Below are positions 1-8,782 of a stretch of 64,000 nt of DNA, piece after piece. The notes below the pieces were generated by a model. The model saw only the letters and a program-made list of their open reading frames with translations. It was not told where the DNA came from and searched no databases. Within the stretch, counting starts at the first letter, position 1; every line of letters starts with the position of its first letter. The stretch is from NCBI RefSeq assembly GCF_036786105.1, contig NZ_DAIQRQ010000003.1, positions 1 through 64,000 of the forward strand. The letters are read 5' to 3'. The DNA comes from Ohtaekwangia sp036786105 (lineage in GTDB: Bacteria; Bacteroidota; Bacteroidia; Cytophagales; Cyclobacteriaceae). Both the position numbers and the translations under genes were made by a program.

Positions 1-126
1 TATTGGAAACTAAAGAAACCAAACTATGCAGAGAAGGATTTAGAGACTGGATGGAATTGTGCTGTATGGTTATATGATTTATCTATATATAAAAATAATC
101 ACACCACGAGTTCGTGGGCGGTCTAA
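1..126 (+). CDS. C-terminal end of an unidentified gene (partial)
   Basis: An open frame enters from the left edge and ends at a TAA, giving 41 residues rich in Trp, Tyr and Asn (it includes WNCAVWLYDLSIYK and ends SSWAV). There is no start in the window, so the gene begins outside it. The composition resembles a folded globular C-terminus rather than chance translation, but I recognise no family. It lies on the same strand as the cluster of exported proteins that follows after about 140 bases. It might be the tail of a larger surface or toxin protein; that is only an inference from the neighbours. Confidence 0.4.
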   Translation, partial: YWKLKKPNYAEKDLETGWNCAVWLYDLSIYKNNHTTSSWAV

Positions 127-267
127 CTCATAATAAAATAAAAGTCTTTTGATTTGTAACGTTTAATTCCGTATACCCTTAGAGATAGGAGGAACCACTT
201 TGAATTACGTGAATGCGACCCAATAATCGGTAGATCATTCGGTTTTTTATGACTAACCCGCGATAAA

Positions 268-696
268 ATGAAAGTATTTATTTTTTTTACTTTGCTAATG
301 TCTTCTGCCAGCTTCTCCCATCCTGGACGAATGGAGATTCAATTTTTCAACGCTCAGGGCCGACTTGTTTTTCAACTCAAACAGGATGAGTTTGAAGTGT
401 GGCGCGAGCCAGAATACATAGCTCTTCGAATTAAGAAACGGAAAGCGGAGGAGATATCCCAATTGCACGATAGTCTAATCAATGGAGTTTGCCGAATAAT
501 AAAGCATAAAGAGGATTCTGTTTCAATAAACATTATTGACTCAAATATGTCTCTCAAGACTGAAAAATGTATATACCTATGGGCAGATGAAAAGGGATTG
601 TCCATGATTGCCGGAGTTCTAATGATAGGTAGTGTTGGTGAGGATGGCTGTAAAGACGAGATTGATAAGTTAGGTAATTTTCTAAATGCTCGTTGA
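268..696 (+). CDS. Small exported protein of unknown function
   Basis: 142 residues. The first 17 or so (MKVFIFFTLLMSSASFSHPG) form a short Sec-type signal peptide, so the mature product is probably periplasmic or surface-exposed. The rest has alternating charged and hydrophobic residues with two Cys (in GVCRIIK and EKCIYLW) and a third in EDGCKDE, which could pair in an oxidising compartment. No domain is recognised. It starts a run of five same-strand exported proteins separated by only 14 to 40 bases, suggesting one transcript. No canonical promoter box was found in the 140 bases upstream. Confidence 0.7.
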   Translation: MKVFIFFTLLMSSASFSHPGRMEIQFFNAQGRLVFQLKQDEFEVWREPEYIALRIKKRKAEEISQLHDSLINGVCRIIKHKEDSVSINIIDSNMSLKTEKCIYLWADEKGLSMIAGVLMIGSVGEDGCKDEIDKLGNFLNAR

Positions 697-735
697 TCGT
701 CTGTTAAATATCCAAAATCAATATATTTTGAAACA

Positions 736-1167
736 ATGATAAAATTCACAATAGGCATACTATTTATTTGTACAATCGCATTGTCTGAACAGAATAAATA
801 TACAGACTATAACACCGCTACTTATTTATTTTCCAATGATTCGTTAAAGCAAACCTTGACTATAAAAGTAACTTCAAGGAATCAAATTCAATTTGCGTTA
901 ATCTCCGAGAACATTAAGAGAAATAAAATTTTTAAACTTAATGGGGTTGCAAGTTCGACTGGCGAAGGTGATTCGGAATCTGATATGGACGAAGATGGAA
1001 ACGGATTTTTTGTTGATGAATTTAAGTACTCAAATGAGTGTGCTTTGTATATCCGCCTTGACGCAGATGAGTTCAGGCGAGCTAAAATTACGATGCATAA
1101 CTGTTTACTGAAAAATAACCACCCAACACCTGTTGAATCACTTGGAATAATGCACAGAATAAAATGA
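736..1167 (+). CDS. Small exported protein of unknown function
   Basis: 143 residues with a short hydrophobic N-terminus (MIKFTIGILFICTIALSEQ) typical of a Sec signal peptide. The middle carries an acidic stretch, GEGDSESDMDEDGNG, that could bind divalent cations; this is inference. Two Cys are present (SNECALY and HNCLLK). No family recognised. Size and layout (signal peptide, then a beta-rich region with two late Cys) resemble the preceding gene, so the two may be distant paralogues or a pair acting together; they lie 39 bases apart. Confidence 0.68.
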   Translation: MIKFTIGILFICTIALSEQNKYTDYNTATYLFSNDSLKQTLTIKVTSRNQIQFALISENIKRNKIFKLNGVASSTGEGDSESDMDEDGNGFFVDEFKYSNECALYIRLDADEFRRAKITMHNCLLKNNHPTPVESLGIMHRIK

Positions 1168-1181
1168 TTTGAATATTTTTT

Positions 1182-1784
1182 ATGTTGAGATATAAACTAT
1201 ACTTTCTATTGGTTCTGCTTTTATCGTTTACGAACGATCTCTTCTCACAAGGTTATATACCTATAACCACAACTATGAGAACACCGATGGGTAATGTTCC
1301 ATATACTTACCAGGTATATAGGCCTATGGTCTATTACCGAAATACTCCGGAAGCCAACCTGAAGGGTAATTTTATAATTGTTCTCAAAAACGACAGCACG
1401 TTTCATGCACATGGCCGAGTGGACATGTCTGATTCGGTACATAGAATTGAGATCAGGAAAAAGAAGATGACATCCATCATACGGCCGGAAGACACAAAGC
1501 AAGTGACCCAGATCTGCGGTTCAGGGATGAAAGTAATTGCTATACCTGCTGATAGCTGCTGGTTGTTTCCGGTACATACAGGAAAGATTAACGCTTATTC
1601 CATTCTGCCTTATTATAACCTTGATCCGGTTGTAGTTGCTATCCAGAAAGGTGATAACAGTCCCATTATACCCCTGAGTAAAAAGAGCTTGCGGGAGATG
1701 GTGGGCAATGATCCTAAACTTGATGAGTTGATTGAGAAAGAGAAATTTGACAAGGTAATACGGCAGTATAACAAGCGCAAATGA
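1182..1784 (+). CDS. Exported protein of unknown function
   Basis: 200 residues. The N-terminus (about 22 residues, hydrophobic LYFLLVLLLSFTNDLFSQG) is a clear signal peptide. The following region is Tyr/Pro/Thr-rich (TTTMRTPMGNVPYTYQVYRP), then an apparently beta-rich domain and a basic C-terminal tail ending QYNKRK. No enzyme motif is visible. It follows the previous gene by 14 bases and precedes the next by 40, consistent with co-transcription. The ATG is the first in-frame start that leaves the signal peptide intact. Function unknown. Confidence 0.68.
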   Translation: MLRYKLYFLLVLLLSFTNDLFSQGYIPITTTMRTPMGNVPYTYQVYRPMVYYRNTPEANLKGNFIIVLKNDSTFHAHGRVDMSDSVHRIEIRKKKMTSIIRPEDTKQVTQICGSGMKVIAIPADSCWLFPVHTGKINAYSILPYYNLDPVVVAIQKGDNSPIIPLSKKSLREMVGNDPKLDELIEKEKFDKVIRQYNKRK

Positions 1785-1824
1785 TTCTGTAGGTTTAAGA
1801 GAATATACTATTAACCGGAAACCA

Positions 1825-3282
1825 ATGTTACAAAAGGCACGTGTATTTATATTGTTGTCGTTCGTATTTGCATTCGAAGCAAATATACTTGCTCAACGTA
1901 ACACTGCAGATTCATTAAAAAGCATTGCCAATAAAACCGATACACTAACGCAGGGCCTTAGTAAAACTCTTTCGAAATCTGATTCTATAGGAGAGAAGAT
2001 TCAAAATATATCAGACTCCTCCGGTAAGTTCGCGGATAGCCTTAAGCGTGTAGATGCCAAGGCGCGAACCATTCAACAACACACTAAAAACAAAGTAGAT
2101 CGTCTTCAGCAGAAAGTCTCGTCCCCGGTAACAAAACTGGAAGAGAAGATCGGTCAGAAATCAAATGCAGCAGAGAAGTTAACTGGTAAATCCGTAGCAG
2201 CCGATGCAGAGATTCCGTCTCTGGAGAAATCCGAATCATCCATTCCCAAACTGGATGCATCGGGCATTGCTGAAAAATTAAATGCAGATATACCAAGTAC
2301 AGATTTGAAGCTGCCATCTGTTGACGAAGGAGTGCCCGATATTAATCTCCCACGAACAGGTGATCTTGGTAAAGTGAATGGACTGAAAGAAGAAGTGAGC
2401 GGTGTTGATGGAAAATTAGCGGGTGTAGATCAATACGAAGGTGATCTTCAGAAGATTAGGGAAGGTGCTCCTGAAAATTTAGAAAAGCTGCCGGAAGTAG
2501 CCGAACAAAAACTCACGGATATACCGGAAGCAGGTGCCGCCAGTGAAGAGATTACAAAAGCAACCGCAGAACAGGCCAAGTATGAGGCGATGATCCAGCG
2601 TTACCGCGACCGTAAATTGTTACAAGACGAAATCAGCAGAAAGTATAAAGCGGTGGCAAATGATTATGTTATGCAGCAAGCTGACAAAGTGCAGCTGGCA
2701 CAAAAACAACTGGAACTGTCGAAGTACAAAGCAACCCGCATCAAAAGCGTAAAGGATATTTTCAGAAAGCAATCAGATGAGCTGGAAGAAAAGAAATTCT
2801 ATCAGCGCCTGGTTCCTGGCCTTATGTGGCAGCTCTATACCAAAGATTTTGTTTCTGCTGATGTTTCACTGCAGGTTGGCTATCGCGTTACTCCGCATTT
2901 AACTGCAGGCATAGGCGGTATATACAGGCTTGGGTTTAACAAGCACTTCGATTATTTCGTGAAGGGTCTTCAAACTTTTGGAGGAAGAGCGTATACCGAT
3001 TTAACGATTAGCAAAGGGCTGTTCGCGCATGGCGAATTTGAAGTGCTCAAGCTTCATCCTTCTATCACTACCAATACCCGCGAGCCGCTGAGCAAGCATG
3101 TATATGAAAGTTACTTTGGTCTTGGTAAACGCTTTAATATTACGCGAAACATTCGCGGCAATGTATTGGGGCTATACCGTGTAGAGTACTCCGGTAAACT
3201 TCCCGCTGCCAGCAAGGTGAGCGCCCGCTTCGGTGTAGAGTATGTATTCAGACGGCCCAAGAAGAAACTGGATGGACTATAA
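1825..3282 (+). CDS. Coiled-coil protein with C-terminal outer-membrane barrel-like region
   Basis: 485 residues. A signal peptide (about residues 1-23, ending ANILAQ) leads into a long Ser/Asp/Lys-rich stretch (about 25-330) with heptad-like DSLK, SDSIGEKI and KVDRLQQKV segments predicted to form coiled coils. After KKFYQRLVPGLMWQLYTKDF the last 150 residues alternate aromatic and polar residues (VGYRVTPHLTAGIGGIYRLG ... RFGVEYVFR), as expected for an outer-membrane beta barrel. This suggests a barrel carrying a long periplasmic coiled-coil extension. No named family is recognised. It is the largest protein of the five-gene exported cluster. Confidence 0.7.
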   Translation: MLQKARVFILLSFVFAFEANILAQRNTADSLKSIANKTDTLTQGLSKTLSKSDSIGEKIQNISDSSGKFADSLKRVDAKARTIQQHTKNKVDRLQQKVSSPVTKLEEKIGQKSNAAEKLTGKSVAADAEIPSLEKSESSIPKLDASGIAEKLNADIPSTDLKLPSVDEGVPDINLPRTGDLGKVNGLKEEVSGVDGKLAGVDQYEGDLQKIREGAPENLEKLPEVAEQKLTDIPEAGAASEEITKATAEQAKYEAMIQRYRDRKLLQDEISRKYKAVANDYVMQQADKVQLAQKQLELSKYKATRIKSVKDIFRKQSDELEEKKFYQRLVPGLMWQLYTKDFVSADVSLQVGYRVTPHLTAGIGGIYRLGFNKHFDYFVKGLQTFGGRAYTDLTISKGLFAHGEFEVLKLHPSITTNTREPLSKHVYESYFGLGKRFNITRNIRGNVLGLYRVEYSGKLPAASKVSARFGVEYVFRRPKKKLDGL

Positions 3283-3298
3283 TTATCTATAATGGTGT

Positions 3299-4024
3299 AT
3301 GAGGTATATTTTTATTTTGAGTGTTTTACTTTCTGTAGCAACAAATCAACTTTTCGGACAGGAAAAGAAATTTGAAGAATTAAATCCCGATCTTATAGAA
3401 TGGGGTGAAGGAAGTATTCTGCTCGCATCGGGAGAAGAATTGAAGGGCATGGTGCGTTTCAATGACAAGATTGGAATTGTTTCGTATGAGAGTGGAAGTA
3501 TATCGCATTCTTACGGCCCGAGAAGTATTGCTGCATTTGAGTTTTACGATGAAAAGCTGCAGCGACAACGCGTTTTTTATTCGCTTGAATTTGAGGATAA
3601 AAAAGCCGGCATAAAACGTCCGTTCTTTTTCGAAGTGCTGCGTGACTTCAAAACGTTTGCAGTCATCTCGAAAGTAGACCCCGTTGAAATATCGGAGAAA
3701 ACCACAAGCCCGGGCACGTTTATGGGGAATGGGGTGTATTTTAGTACAGGTGTTACCAACACAACTATAAAGATTACACAAACAGAGACTATATATTTTC
3801 TCGGCGAAAAGGGAGATATAGAGCCTTATTTAAAATTGATAAGAAAAGTAGTGGATCGCTCCTGGTACGATCGTGAAGTAAAGAAGAGTAAGATGCTCGA
3901 TGATGATGTTCTGAAGAAATATTTTAGTGAGGCTGAAATTCAGAAGATGTTAGACTTCTCGCAGAAAAACAAACTTCAGTTTGAAGTGAAGGAGGATTTT
4001 GTGAAGATTTTGGCGGGCCTATAA
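3299..4024 (+). CDS. Exported protein of unknown function
   Basis: 241 residues with a signal peptide (MRYIFILSVLLSVATNQLFG). The mature part begins with a beta-rich segment (GSILLASGEELKGMVRFND) seen in many Bacteroidota secreted proteins that carry strongly twisted sheets, and ends with a charged helical region (KKYFSEAEIQKMLDFSQKN). No catalytic motif is visible. It starts 16 bases after the barrel protein and is the last exported protein of the cluster. What it does is unknown; an accessory role for the barrel protein is inferred from position only. Confidence 0.68.
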   Translation: MRYIFILSVLLSVATNQLFGQEKKFEELNPDLIEWGEGSILLASGEELKGMVRFNDKIGIVSYESGSISHSYGPRSIAAFEFYDEKLQRQRVFYSLEFEDKKAGIKRPFFFEVLRDFKTFAVISKVDPVEISEKTTSPGTFMGNGVYFSTGVTNTTIKITQTETIYFLGEKGDIEPYLKLIRKVVDRSWYDREVKKSKMLDDDVLKKYFSEAEIQKMLDFSQKNKLQFEVKEDFVKILAGL

Positions 4025-4123
4025 ATCTGAAAAATTTTAGAAAAATGTGGAGGCGATAAAAGAACGAAGTGCGCAAAAAGGCTGCACACTCGATTATGTT
4101 CTTTGTGTCGTTATCACAGGATT

Positions 4124-4681
4124 ATGAAAATATTACAGGATTTAAAAGAGAACGTTTTTAAGGTTATTGAGCATTACATGCCGTTAGAGGAATTTGAATT
4201 ATGGCTGTATAGCTCTGATGAGTTGATTAACTTGATGAATGAAGATGTTGTGCTGGAAGTGTTTGCGTTTAACTATAGACAAAGCGATGCAGGCTATCAG
4301 TTCAGAAAGGCTATCTTCAAGTTCTTTAAGGAAGACGAATTCCTGTTGTGGAAGGTAAAGGCTAACCTCCGTGACCTGATCACTAATAACAATAACCGGG
4401 ATCGCATTCTGTATGATTTTTATTATCTCGGATATGATGGGTATTATTTTCTGACATCTATCGGATACTATATGTATCATATTGAAGACGTTGAGTATTC
4501 TGGCAACGACCTGAAGGCTGTGCTGGGAGAACTTAGGCATAATTGCGAGAAATTGCTTTCCGAAATCGAAAAACAAGAACTGGATAAACCAGGATTTAGA
4601 CTTGAGGATTATCGTTCTGAGGAAAAACAAGAATACGAAATCCCGGTTGTTACTCACAAATGGTGGAATTTTTGGAAGTAA
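4124..4681 (+). CDS. Cytoplasmic protein, possible immunity-type protein
   Basis: 185 residues counted from the ATG of MKILQDLKENVF; a TTG 21 bases upstream would add seven residues but has no support. There is no signal peptide. The N-terminal part (EEFELWLYSSDELINLMNED followed by VLEVFAFNYRQ) resembles a pattern I associate with small cytosolic immunity proteins of contact-dependent or polymorphic toxin systems; this is recalled similarity, not a demonstrated match. The C-terminus is acidic and ends in THKWWNFWK. It sits 99 bases after the exported cluster and converges on the methyltransferase gene. Confidence 0.6.
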   Translation: MKILQDLKENVFKVIEHYMPLEEFELWLYSSDELINLMNEDVVLEVFAFNYRQSDAGYQFRKAIFKFFKEDEFLLWKVKANLRDLITNNNNRDRILYDFYYLGYDGYYFLTSIGYYMYHIEDVEYSGNDLKAVLGELRHNCEKLLSEIEKQELDKPGFRLEDYRSEEKQEYEIPVVTHKWWNFWK

Positions 4682-4703
4682 TATCAAATTCGATCATTCA
4701 GAT

Positions 4704-5498
4704 TTAGACCTTCTCAAAAACCGTAATCAAATCATTGTGAGCTTTCACGGTGTGGATGTTTTTGTCTCCCCAGGAATCCAGTTGTTCCAGGATGCGAAAT
4801 CCGTATTTTGTAAGTATAGTTTGAAAAAAGTGATTGGTTGTGCTGCTTCTAAAGCCGCCTTTATAGCCACCGTAAGCAGGATGGTGAATGATGGCAATGC
4901 CACCTTTTCTTAAGATTGAGCTTAAGGAATGTATATAGGTTTCTGTATCTGCAGGTGCAATGTGAACGAAAACATCGAACGACCAAACATAGTCTATGGA
5001 GTCAGCAGCTATGAAGGACAGGTTTCTGCCATCAGTTTGGTAAAATTTGCAATGAGAGAAGGAAGCTAATCTTTGCCGGCAAACATGAAGTGATTCACTT
5101 GTCAGGTCTACGAGTGTTAAGCTGTTGGCTATGGTTGCCAGAATTACAGACCATCTTCCTGCGCCCGGTCCGATTTCCAGAATATCTTTCCGTGGCTGAA
5201 AGTATTTTGAAACTGTGTTCTCTATCAGCGTCTTTTTCCACTCTGCGGAGTCAGTCCATTCTTCTCCTTTTTCTGTCCAGTTGTAATTACTCCACTCTCT
5301 GTAGTTATAGGACCGCGTGTTAAAACCAGGAAGTTGTTTTCTGATTTCCAACGCAATCCGCTTGTTCTGAAAATAAGATGTAACGCTACCGAAAAGCTTT
5401 TCAAGCATGATCAGTAAAGACCAATATAGACCGTTTTCCCTTAGTAGCTGGATGATTAAATTTTGCTGTTTCATTGTAAAACAGGTGATATTGATCAT
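4704..5498 (-). CDS. Class I SAM-dependent methyltransferase
   Basis: Soluble Rossmann-fold methyltransferase of about 264 residues. Motif I is visible as DILEIGPGAGRWS near residue 110, followed by the acidic strand TLVDLTSESL and the post-motif SIDYVWSFDVFVHIAP. The acceptor substrate cannot be told; the type 11/25 methyltransferase class is the best description. The start chosen is an ATG that overlaps the TGA of the upstream mannosidase (ATGA), implying translational coupling; a second ATG 24 bases on (MKQQNLIIQ) is an alternative. It converges with the possible immunity gene, with 22 bases between the stops. Confidence 0.82.
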   Translation of the reverse strand: MINITCFTMKQQNLIIQLLRENGLYWSLLIMLEKLFGSVTSYFQNKRIALEIRKQLPGFNTRSYNYREWSNYNWTEKGEEWTDSAEWKKTLIENTVSKYFQPRKDILEIGPGAGRWSVILATIANSLTLVDLTSESLHVCRQRLASFSHCKFYQTDGRNLSFIAADSIDYVWSFDVFVHIAPADTETYIHSLSSILRKGGIAIIHHPAYGGYKGGFRSSTTNHFFQTILTKYGFRILEQLDSWGDKNIHTVKAHNDLITVFEKV

Positions 5499-7071
5499 CC
5501 CACCAATAATCCGGGCTTCTCTTTGTATACATGCCATAAGAACTCACCAAATATAGTATTCGCCCAGGNNNNNNNNNNNNNNNNNNNNNNNNNNNNNNNN
5601 NNNNNNNNNNNNNNNNNNNNNNNNNNNNNNNNNNNNNNNNNNNNNNNNNNNNNNNNNNNNNNNNNNNNGGCTTCTCTTTGTATACATGCCATAAGAACTC
5701 ACCAAATATAGTATTCGCCCAGGCGAACCACTTGCGGGTAAATTTTTGCGGGTCGTCTTTGTGGAAGGACTCGTGCATGAGGCCTGTGCCTCCGTGAGTG
5801 GTTTTGAGTGTTTTGATACAGTCTTTTATTTCCTGGTCGCTGGTGCTGGTGAGTCCGCGCATAATAATGCTGAGCGGCCAGATCATGTCCATGCCGGCAT
5901 GCGGTCCGCCTATACCTTCGCCTGCTTTGCCTTTAAAGAAGAACGGATTGTTTTGTGAGAGTATATATTTGCGGGTGTTTTGATAGATCGGGTCATCTGT
6001 TTTTACAGCACCTAAATACGGCAGCGAGAGAAGGCTGGGTATATTGGCATCGTCCATCAGGTTGCAGCTGCCGTGGCCGTTTACTTCGTAGGCATATACT
6101 TTGCCGTGGCCGGGTACATCGATCACAGCATATTGTTTCAAGGCTTCGGCAACTTCATTGGATAATTGCAGTAATTCTGTTGCTAAAGCACTGTCTTTAA
6201 ATATAGCAGTAATCATTTCGGAAGCCTGTTTCAAACTTACCACAGCAAAGAAGTTCGAAGGAATCAGGAATGGAAATATAGTAGCATCATCACTGGGGCG
6301 GAACATGGAACAGATAAGCCCTACAGGTTTAACAGGATATCCATACCCCGCGAGCGGCACGCCATCGGTTGCCCAGGCGGTGGTACGTTGAAATGTATAG
6401 GGACCTTGATTCTGTTTGCGTTGCTGCTCCTTAAAAACTTTGAGTGTTGCCTGTATCCCCGACTTCCACGAAGCATCAAAAGGGGTAGTATCTTTTGTGA
6501 GTGTCCAGTAATGATAGGCGAGGCGTATTGGGTAGCAGAGTGAATCGATTTCCCACTTGCGTTCGTGTATACCGGGTTTCATATCGGTGATGTCGTCTTT
6601 CCATTCGCTAACCTTGGCAGGGTCGTCATAGAAAGCGTTGGCATACGGATCTTTCAGTATACATTGTGTCTGGCGGTTGATTACGCCTGCAATCAGATTT
6701 TGCAAAGATGCATCCGTCTTCATGAATGGTAAATACGGCCATATCTGTGCAGTGCTGTCGCGGAGCCACATGGCATCGATATCACCGGTGATAATATAGG
6801 TATCGGGATGAGTGCCTTTTGCTTTCAGGAATACCGTAGTGTCGAGTGTATTAGGAAAACAGTTTTCAAAGAGCCATCCCAGTTCTTCATCTTTTACGTG
6901 CGACTTAAATTCTTTAATGGCATCTTCAATGGCCTTGCTTGTAAAGTTGCGTGCGCCTGCTTCAGGACGTTTGGATATATACCTGGATTGTTCTGCCGAA
7001 GCAGTATTTATACTTACGAGTAATCCGGCACTGATCAATCCGGCATACTGGAGAAATTCTTGTCTGTTCAT
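5495..7071 (-). CDS. GH125 family exo-alpha-1,6-mannosidase (interrupted by assembly gap)
   Basis: Recognised as a glycoside hydrolase family 125 enzyme from the sequence after the signal peptide: TGDIDAMWLRDSTAQIWPY, GPHAGMDMIWPL and GGTGLMHESFHKDDPQKF. The family removes alpha-1,6-linked mannose from N-glycan or mannan fragments. MNRQEFLQYAGLISAGLLVS is a signal peptide, so it acts in the envelope. A 100-N gap lies near its 3' end. The bases on both sides of the gap are an identical 55-bp copy; removing the gap and one copy restores a continuous frame of 474 codons ending KEKPGLLVG, normal for the family. Reading through the Ns gives a false C-terminus. It is followed directly by the methyltransferase. 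Confidence 0.88.
5514..5723. other. Scaffold gap flanked by an exact 55-bp duplicate
   Basis: Positions 5514-5568 and 5669-5723 are identical over 55 bases and enclose exactly 100 N. An overlap of this odd length at two contig ends, with a round-number gap, is the mark of k-mer assembly followed by scaffolding. The true sequence is almost certainly the single 55-bp copy with no gap. Confidence 0.93.
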
Positions 7072-7305
7072 GGTAGCGGAAAATTACTAAACTATGTCTT
7101 TGTAGGAAAGAACGAATTTACTTCGTTAAATCTAACCGAGGATGGATGAAAGATAAAGAGTATTTAATCCCGTTGATAACGCTATACTAAATTTTGTTGT
7201 AATCAATTGAAAAGTATCGTAGGAAATTATCTTCCAAACAGGAATATTGCGTGCGTTTTAAAATATTAACCTGACCTACTTGTGTTTTTCTCTTTATTGT
7301 CCAGG

Positions 7306-7425
7306 ATGCGTGTAGCATCTCGCTGGTTACAATCGTCAGCCTATTTATATTCGATTGCTGTTTTTGTTGCTTCCTTCGTGCTTACCGGATGTGCTTCGTC
7401 TTACAGACCATTTCATAACGGTTAA
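7306..7425 (+). CDS. 39-residue putative lipoprotein
   Basis: A small open frame not overlapping other genes. It begins MRVASRWLQSS, continues with a hydrophobic core (SIAVFVASF) and ends in a good lipobox, VLTGC, followed by ASSYRPFHNG and a TAA. That is a full lipoprotein signal with only 11 residues after the Cys. The stop lies inside the heptamer repeat that begins at 7417, so the gene may be a native mini-lipoprotein, or a longer lipoprotein whose 3' part was replaced by the repeat. No Shine-Dalgarno sequence is seen, which is normal for this phylum. Confidence 0.5.
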   Translation: MRVASRWLQSSAYLYSIAVFVASFVLTGCASSYRPFHNG

Positions 7426-7494
7426 TCGTTATCCGTTAACAAGCCCTCATCTGATAACCTGTAACGGATAATTAATAACGCATAACCACCAACG
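7417..7494. repeat. Heptamer inverted repeat element, family 1
   Basis: Left arm: units AACGGTT, AATCGTT, ATCCGTT. Right arm after 13 bases: GATAACC, TGTAACG, GATAATT, AATAACG, CATAACC, ACCAACG. The unit period is 7 bp and the arms are complementary in sense. It lies between the 39-residue lipoprotein gene and ychF. Same family as the elements at 15959, 21869, 34411, 58160 and 63795. Confidence 0.8.
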
Positions 7495-7532
7495 TTTCAC
7501 ACACCAGCATTTCCCTTTACCAAATCTCCCCT

Positions 7533-7540
7533 TATATTTG
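7533..7540 (+). promoter_or_regulatory. Bacteroidota -7 promoter box (TATATTTG) for ychF
   Basis: Matches the TAnnTTTG -7 consensus of the phylum, 22 bases before the ychF ATG. No perfect TTTG -33 box is seen at the usual distance. Inferred promoter only. Confidence 0.5.
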
Positions 7541-7562
7541 CGGCCTTAATTAAAACACGATC

Positions 7563-8660
7563 ATGGGACTTCAATGCGGGATTGTAGGATTGCCAAATGT
7601 TGGAAAGTCAACACTCTTTAATGCTATATCCAATAACAAGGCGGAGGCTGCCAACTTTCCGTTCTGCACCATTGAGCCCAACGTAGGGGTGATCTCCGTT
7701 CCGGATCAGCGTTTGAAAATTCTGGAGGCACTTGTAAACCCGCAGCGTGTATTGCCTACAACCATTGAGTTTGTAGACATTGCCGGTCTGGTAAAAGGCG
7801 CCAGCAAAGGCGAAGGTCTTGGCAATCAGTTTCTGGGCAACATTCGCCAGGTAGATGCTATTGTGCACGTAGTGCGTTGCTTTGAGAACGACAATATTGT
7901 GCACGTAGATGGTCGCGTAGACCCGGTAGCCGACAAAGAGATCATTGACACTGAGCTTCAATTGAAAGATCTCGAATCGGTTGAAAAGAAGATTGCCAAA
8001 ACCGAAAAGGCTGCCAAAGGTGGCGATGCCAAACTGAAGAAAGAATTATCGGTACTCCAATTATATAAGGAGACGTTGCTCTCCGGCAAGAATGCCCGTT
8101 CGCTGCAAGTAGATGAAGAGGATAAAAAGGCGGTTGCCGACCTGCAATTGCTCACGGCCAAACCCGTTATTTATGTTACCAACGTTGATGAAGGCTCCAT
8201 CCACACGGGCAACAAGCACGTGGAAGCGCTGAAGGCTCATGTAAAAGATGAGAATGCAGAAGTCGTAATTATCAGTGCCGCCATCGAAGCCCAGATCGCG
8301 GAGCTGGAAAGCGAAGAAGATCGTAAGGTGTTCCTGGAGGAGTATGGTCTGACTGAATCCGGTCTCAATAAGTTATTGAGAGCGTCTTATCATCTGCTCG
8401 ACCTTATCACGTATTTCACGGCAGGGGAGAAGGAGGTTAGGGCGTGGCCTATTAAAAGAGGATGGCGCGCGCCACAAGCGGCTGGTGTTATACACTCTGA
8501 CTTCGAAAAAGGGTTTATCCGCGCGGAGGTTATAAAATTAACTGATTATCAGCAGTATAAAACTGAACAAGCCTGTAAAGAAGCCGGCAAGATGGCGGTA
8601 GAAGGAAAAGAATACGTGGTGGAGGATGGTGATATTATGCATTTCCGCTTCAACGTTTAA
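7563..8660 (+). CDS. ychF: Ribosome-binding ATPase YchF (Obg-like)
   Basis: 365 residues, the usual length for YchF. The G1 loop GLPNVGKSTLFNAIS is at residues 8-22, switch/G3 DIAGLVKGASKGEGLG near 73, the NVDE motif that favours ATP over GTP is at the G4 position (VIYVTNVDE), and the C-terminal TGS domain ends EYVVEDGDIMHFRFNV. YchF is a universally conserved P-loop ATPase that binds ribosomes and takes part in stress responses. The start is a single ATG with the conserved opening MGLQCGIVGLPN. It is monocistronic: a strong terminator follows and a promoter box lies 22 bases upstream. Confidence 0.97.
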   Translation: MGLQCGIVGLPNVGKSTLFNAISNNKAEAANFPFCTIEPNVGVISVPDQRLKILEALVNPQRVLPTTIEFVDIAGLVKGASKGEGLGNQFLGNIRQVDAIVHVVRCFENDNIVHVDGRVDPVADKEIIDTELQLKDLESVEKKIAKTEKAAKGGDAKLKKELSVLQLYKETLLSGKNARSLQVDEEDKKAVADLQLLTAKPVIYVTNVDEGSIHTGNKHVEALKAHVKDENAEVVIISAAIEAQIAELESEEDRKVFLEEYGLTESGLNKLLRASYHLLDLITYFTAGEKEVRAWPIKRGWRAPQAAGVIHSDFEKGFIRAEVIKLTDYQQYKTEQACKEAGKMAVEGKEYVVEDGDIMHFRFNV

Positions 8661-8710
8661 AGTTTCTTTACAAATATATTCAACCTTGACTTTTTTTTCT
8701 TAGCTTTATA

Positions 8711-8744
8711 AACCGCTCACATTCAGTGCTGAGCGGGTTTTTTG
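8711..8744 (+). terminator. Intrinsic terminator after ychF
   Basis: AACCGCTCA pairs with TGAGCGGGTT (one G:U) around a short loop, followed by six T. It separates ychF from the Cas6 gene. Confidence 0.85.
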
Positions 8745-8782
8745 TTTGGGTATCATTTAACCCCTGACTAATTTTTTTTGGC

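Noticed and set aside
5401..5560. Continuation of the GH125 frame through the N gap to a C-terminus ending in VFTDHA
   Set aside because: The number of N is arbitrary, so the frame after the gap has no meaning. Collapsing the duplicated 55 bp gives the correct end at KEKPGLLVG.
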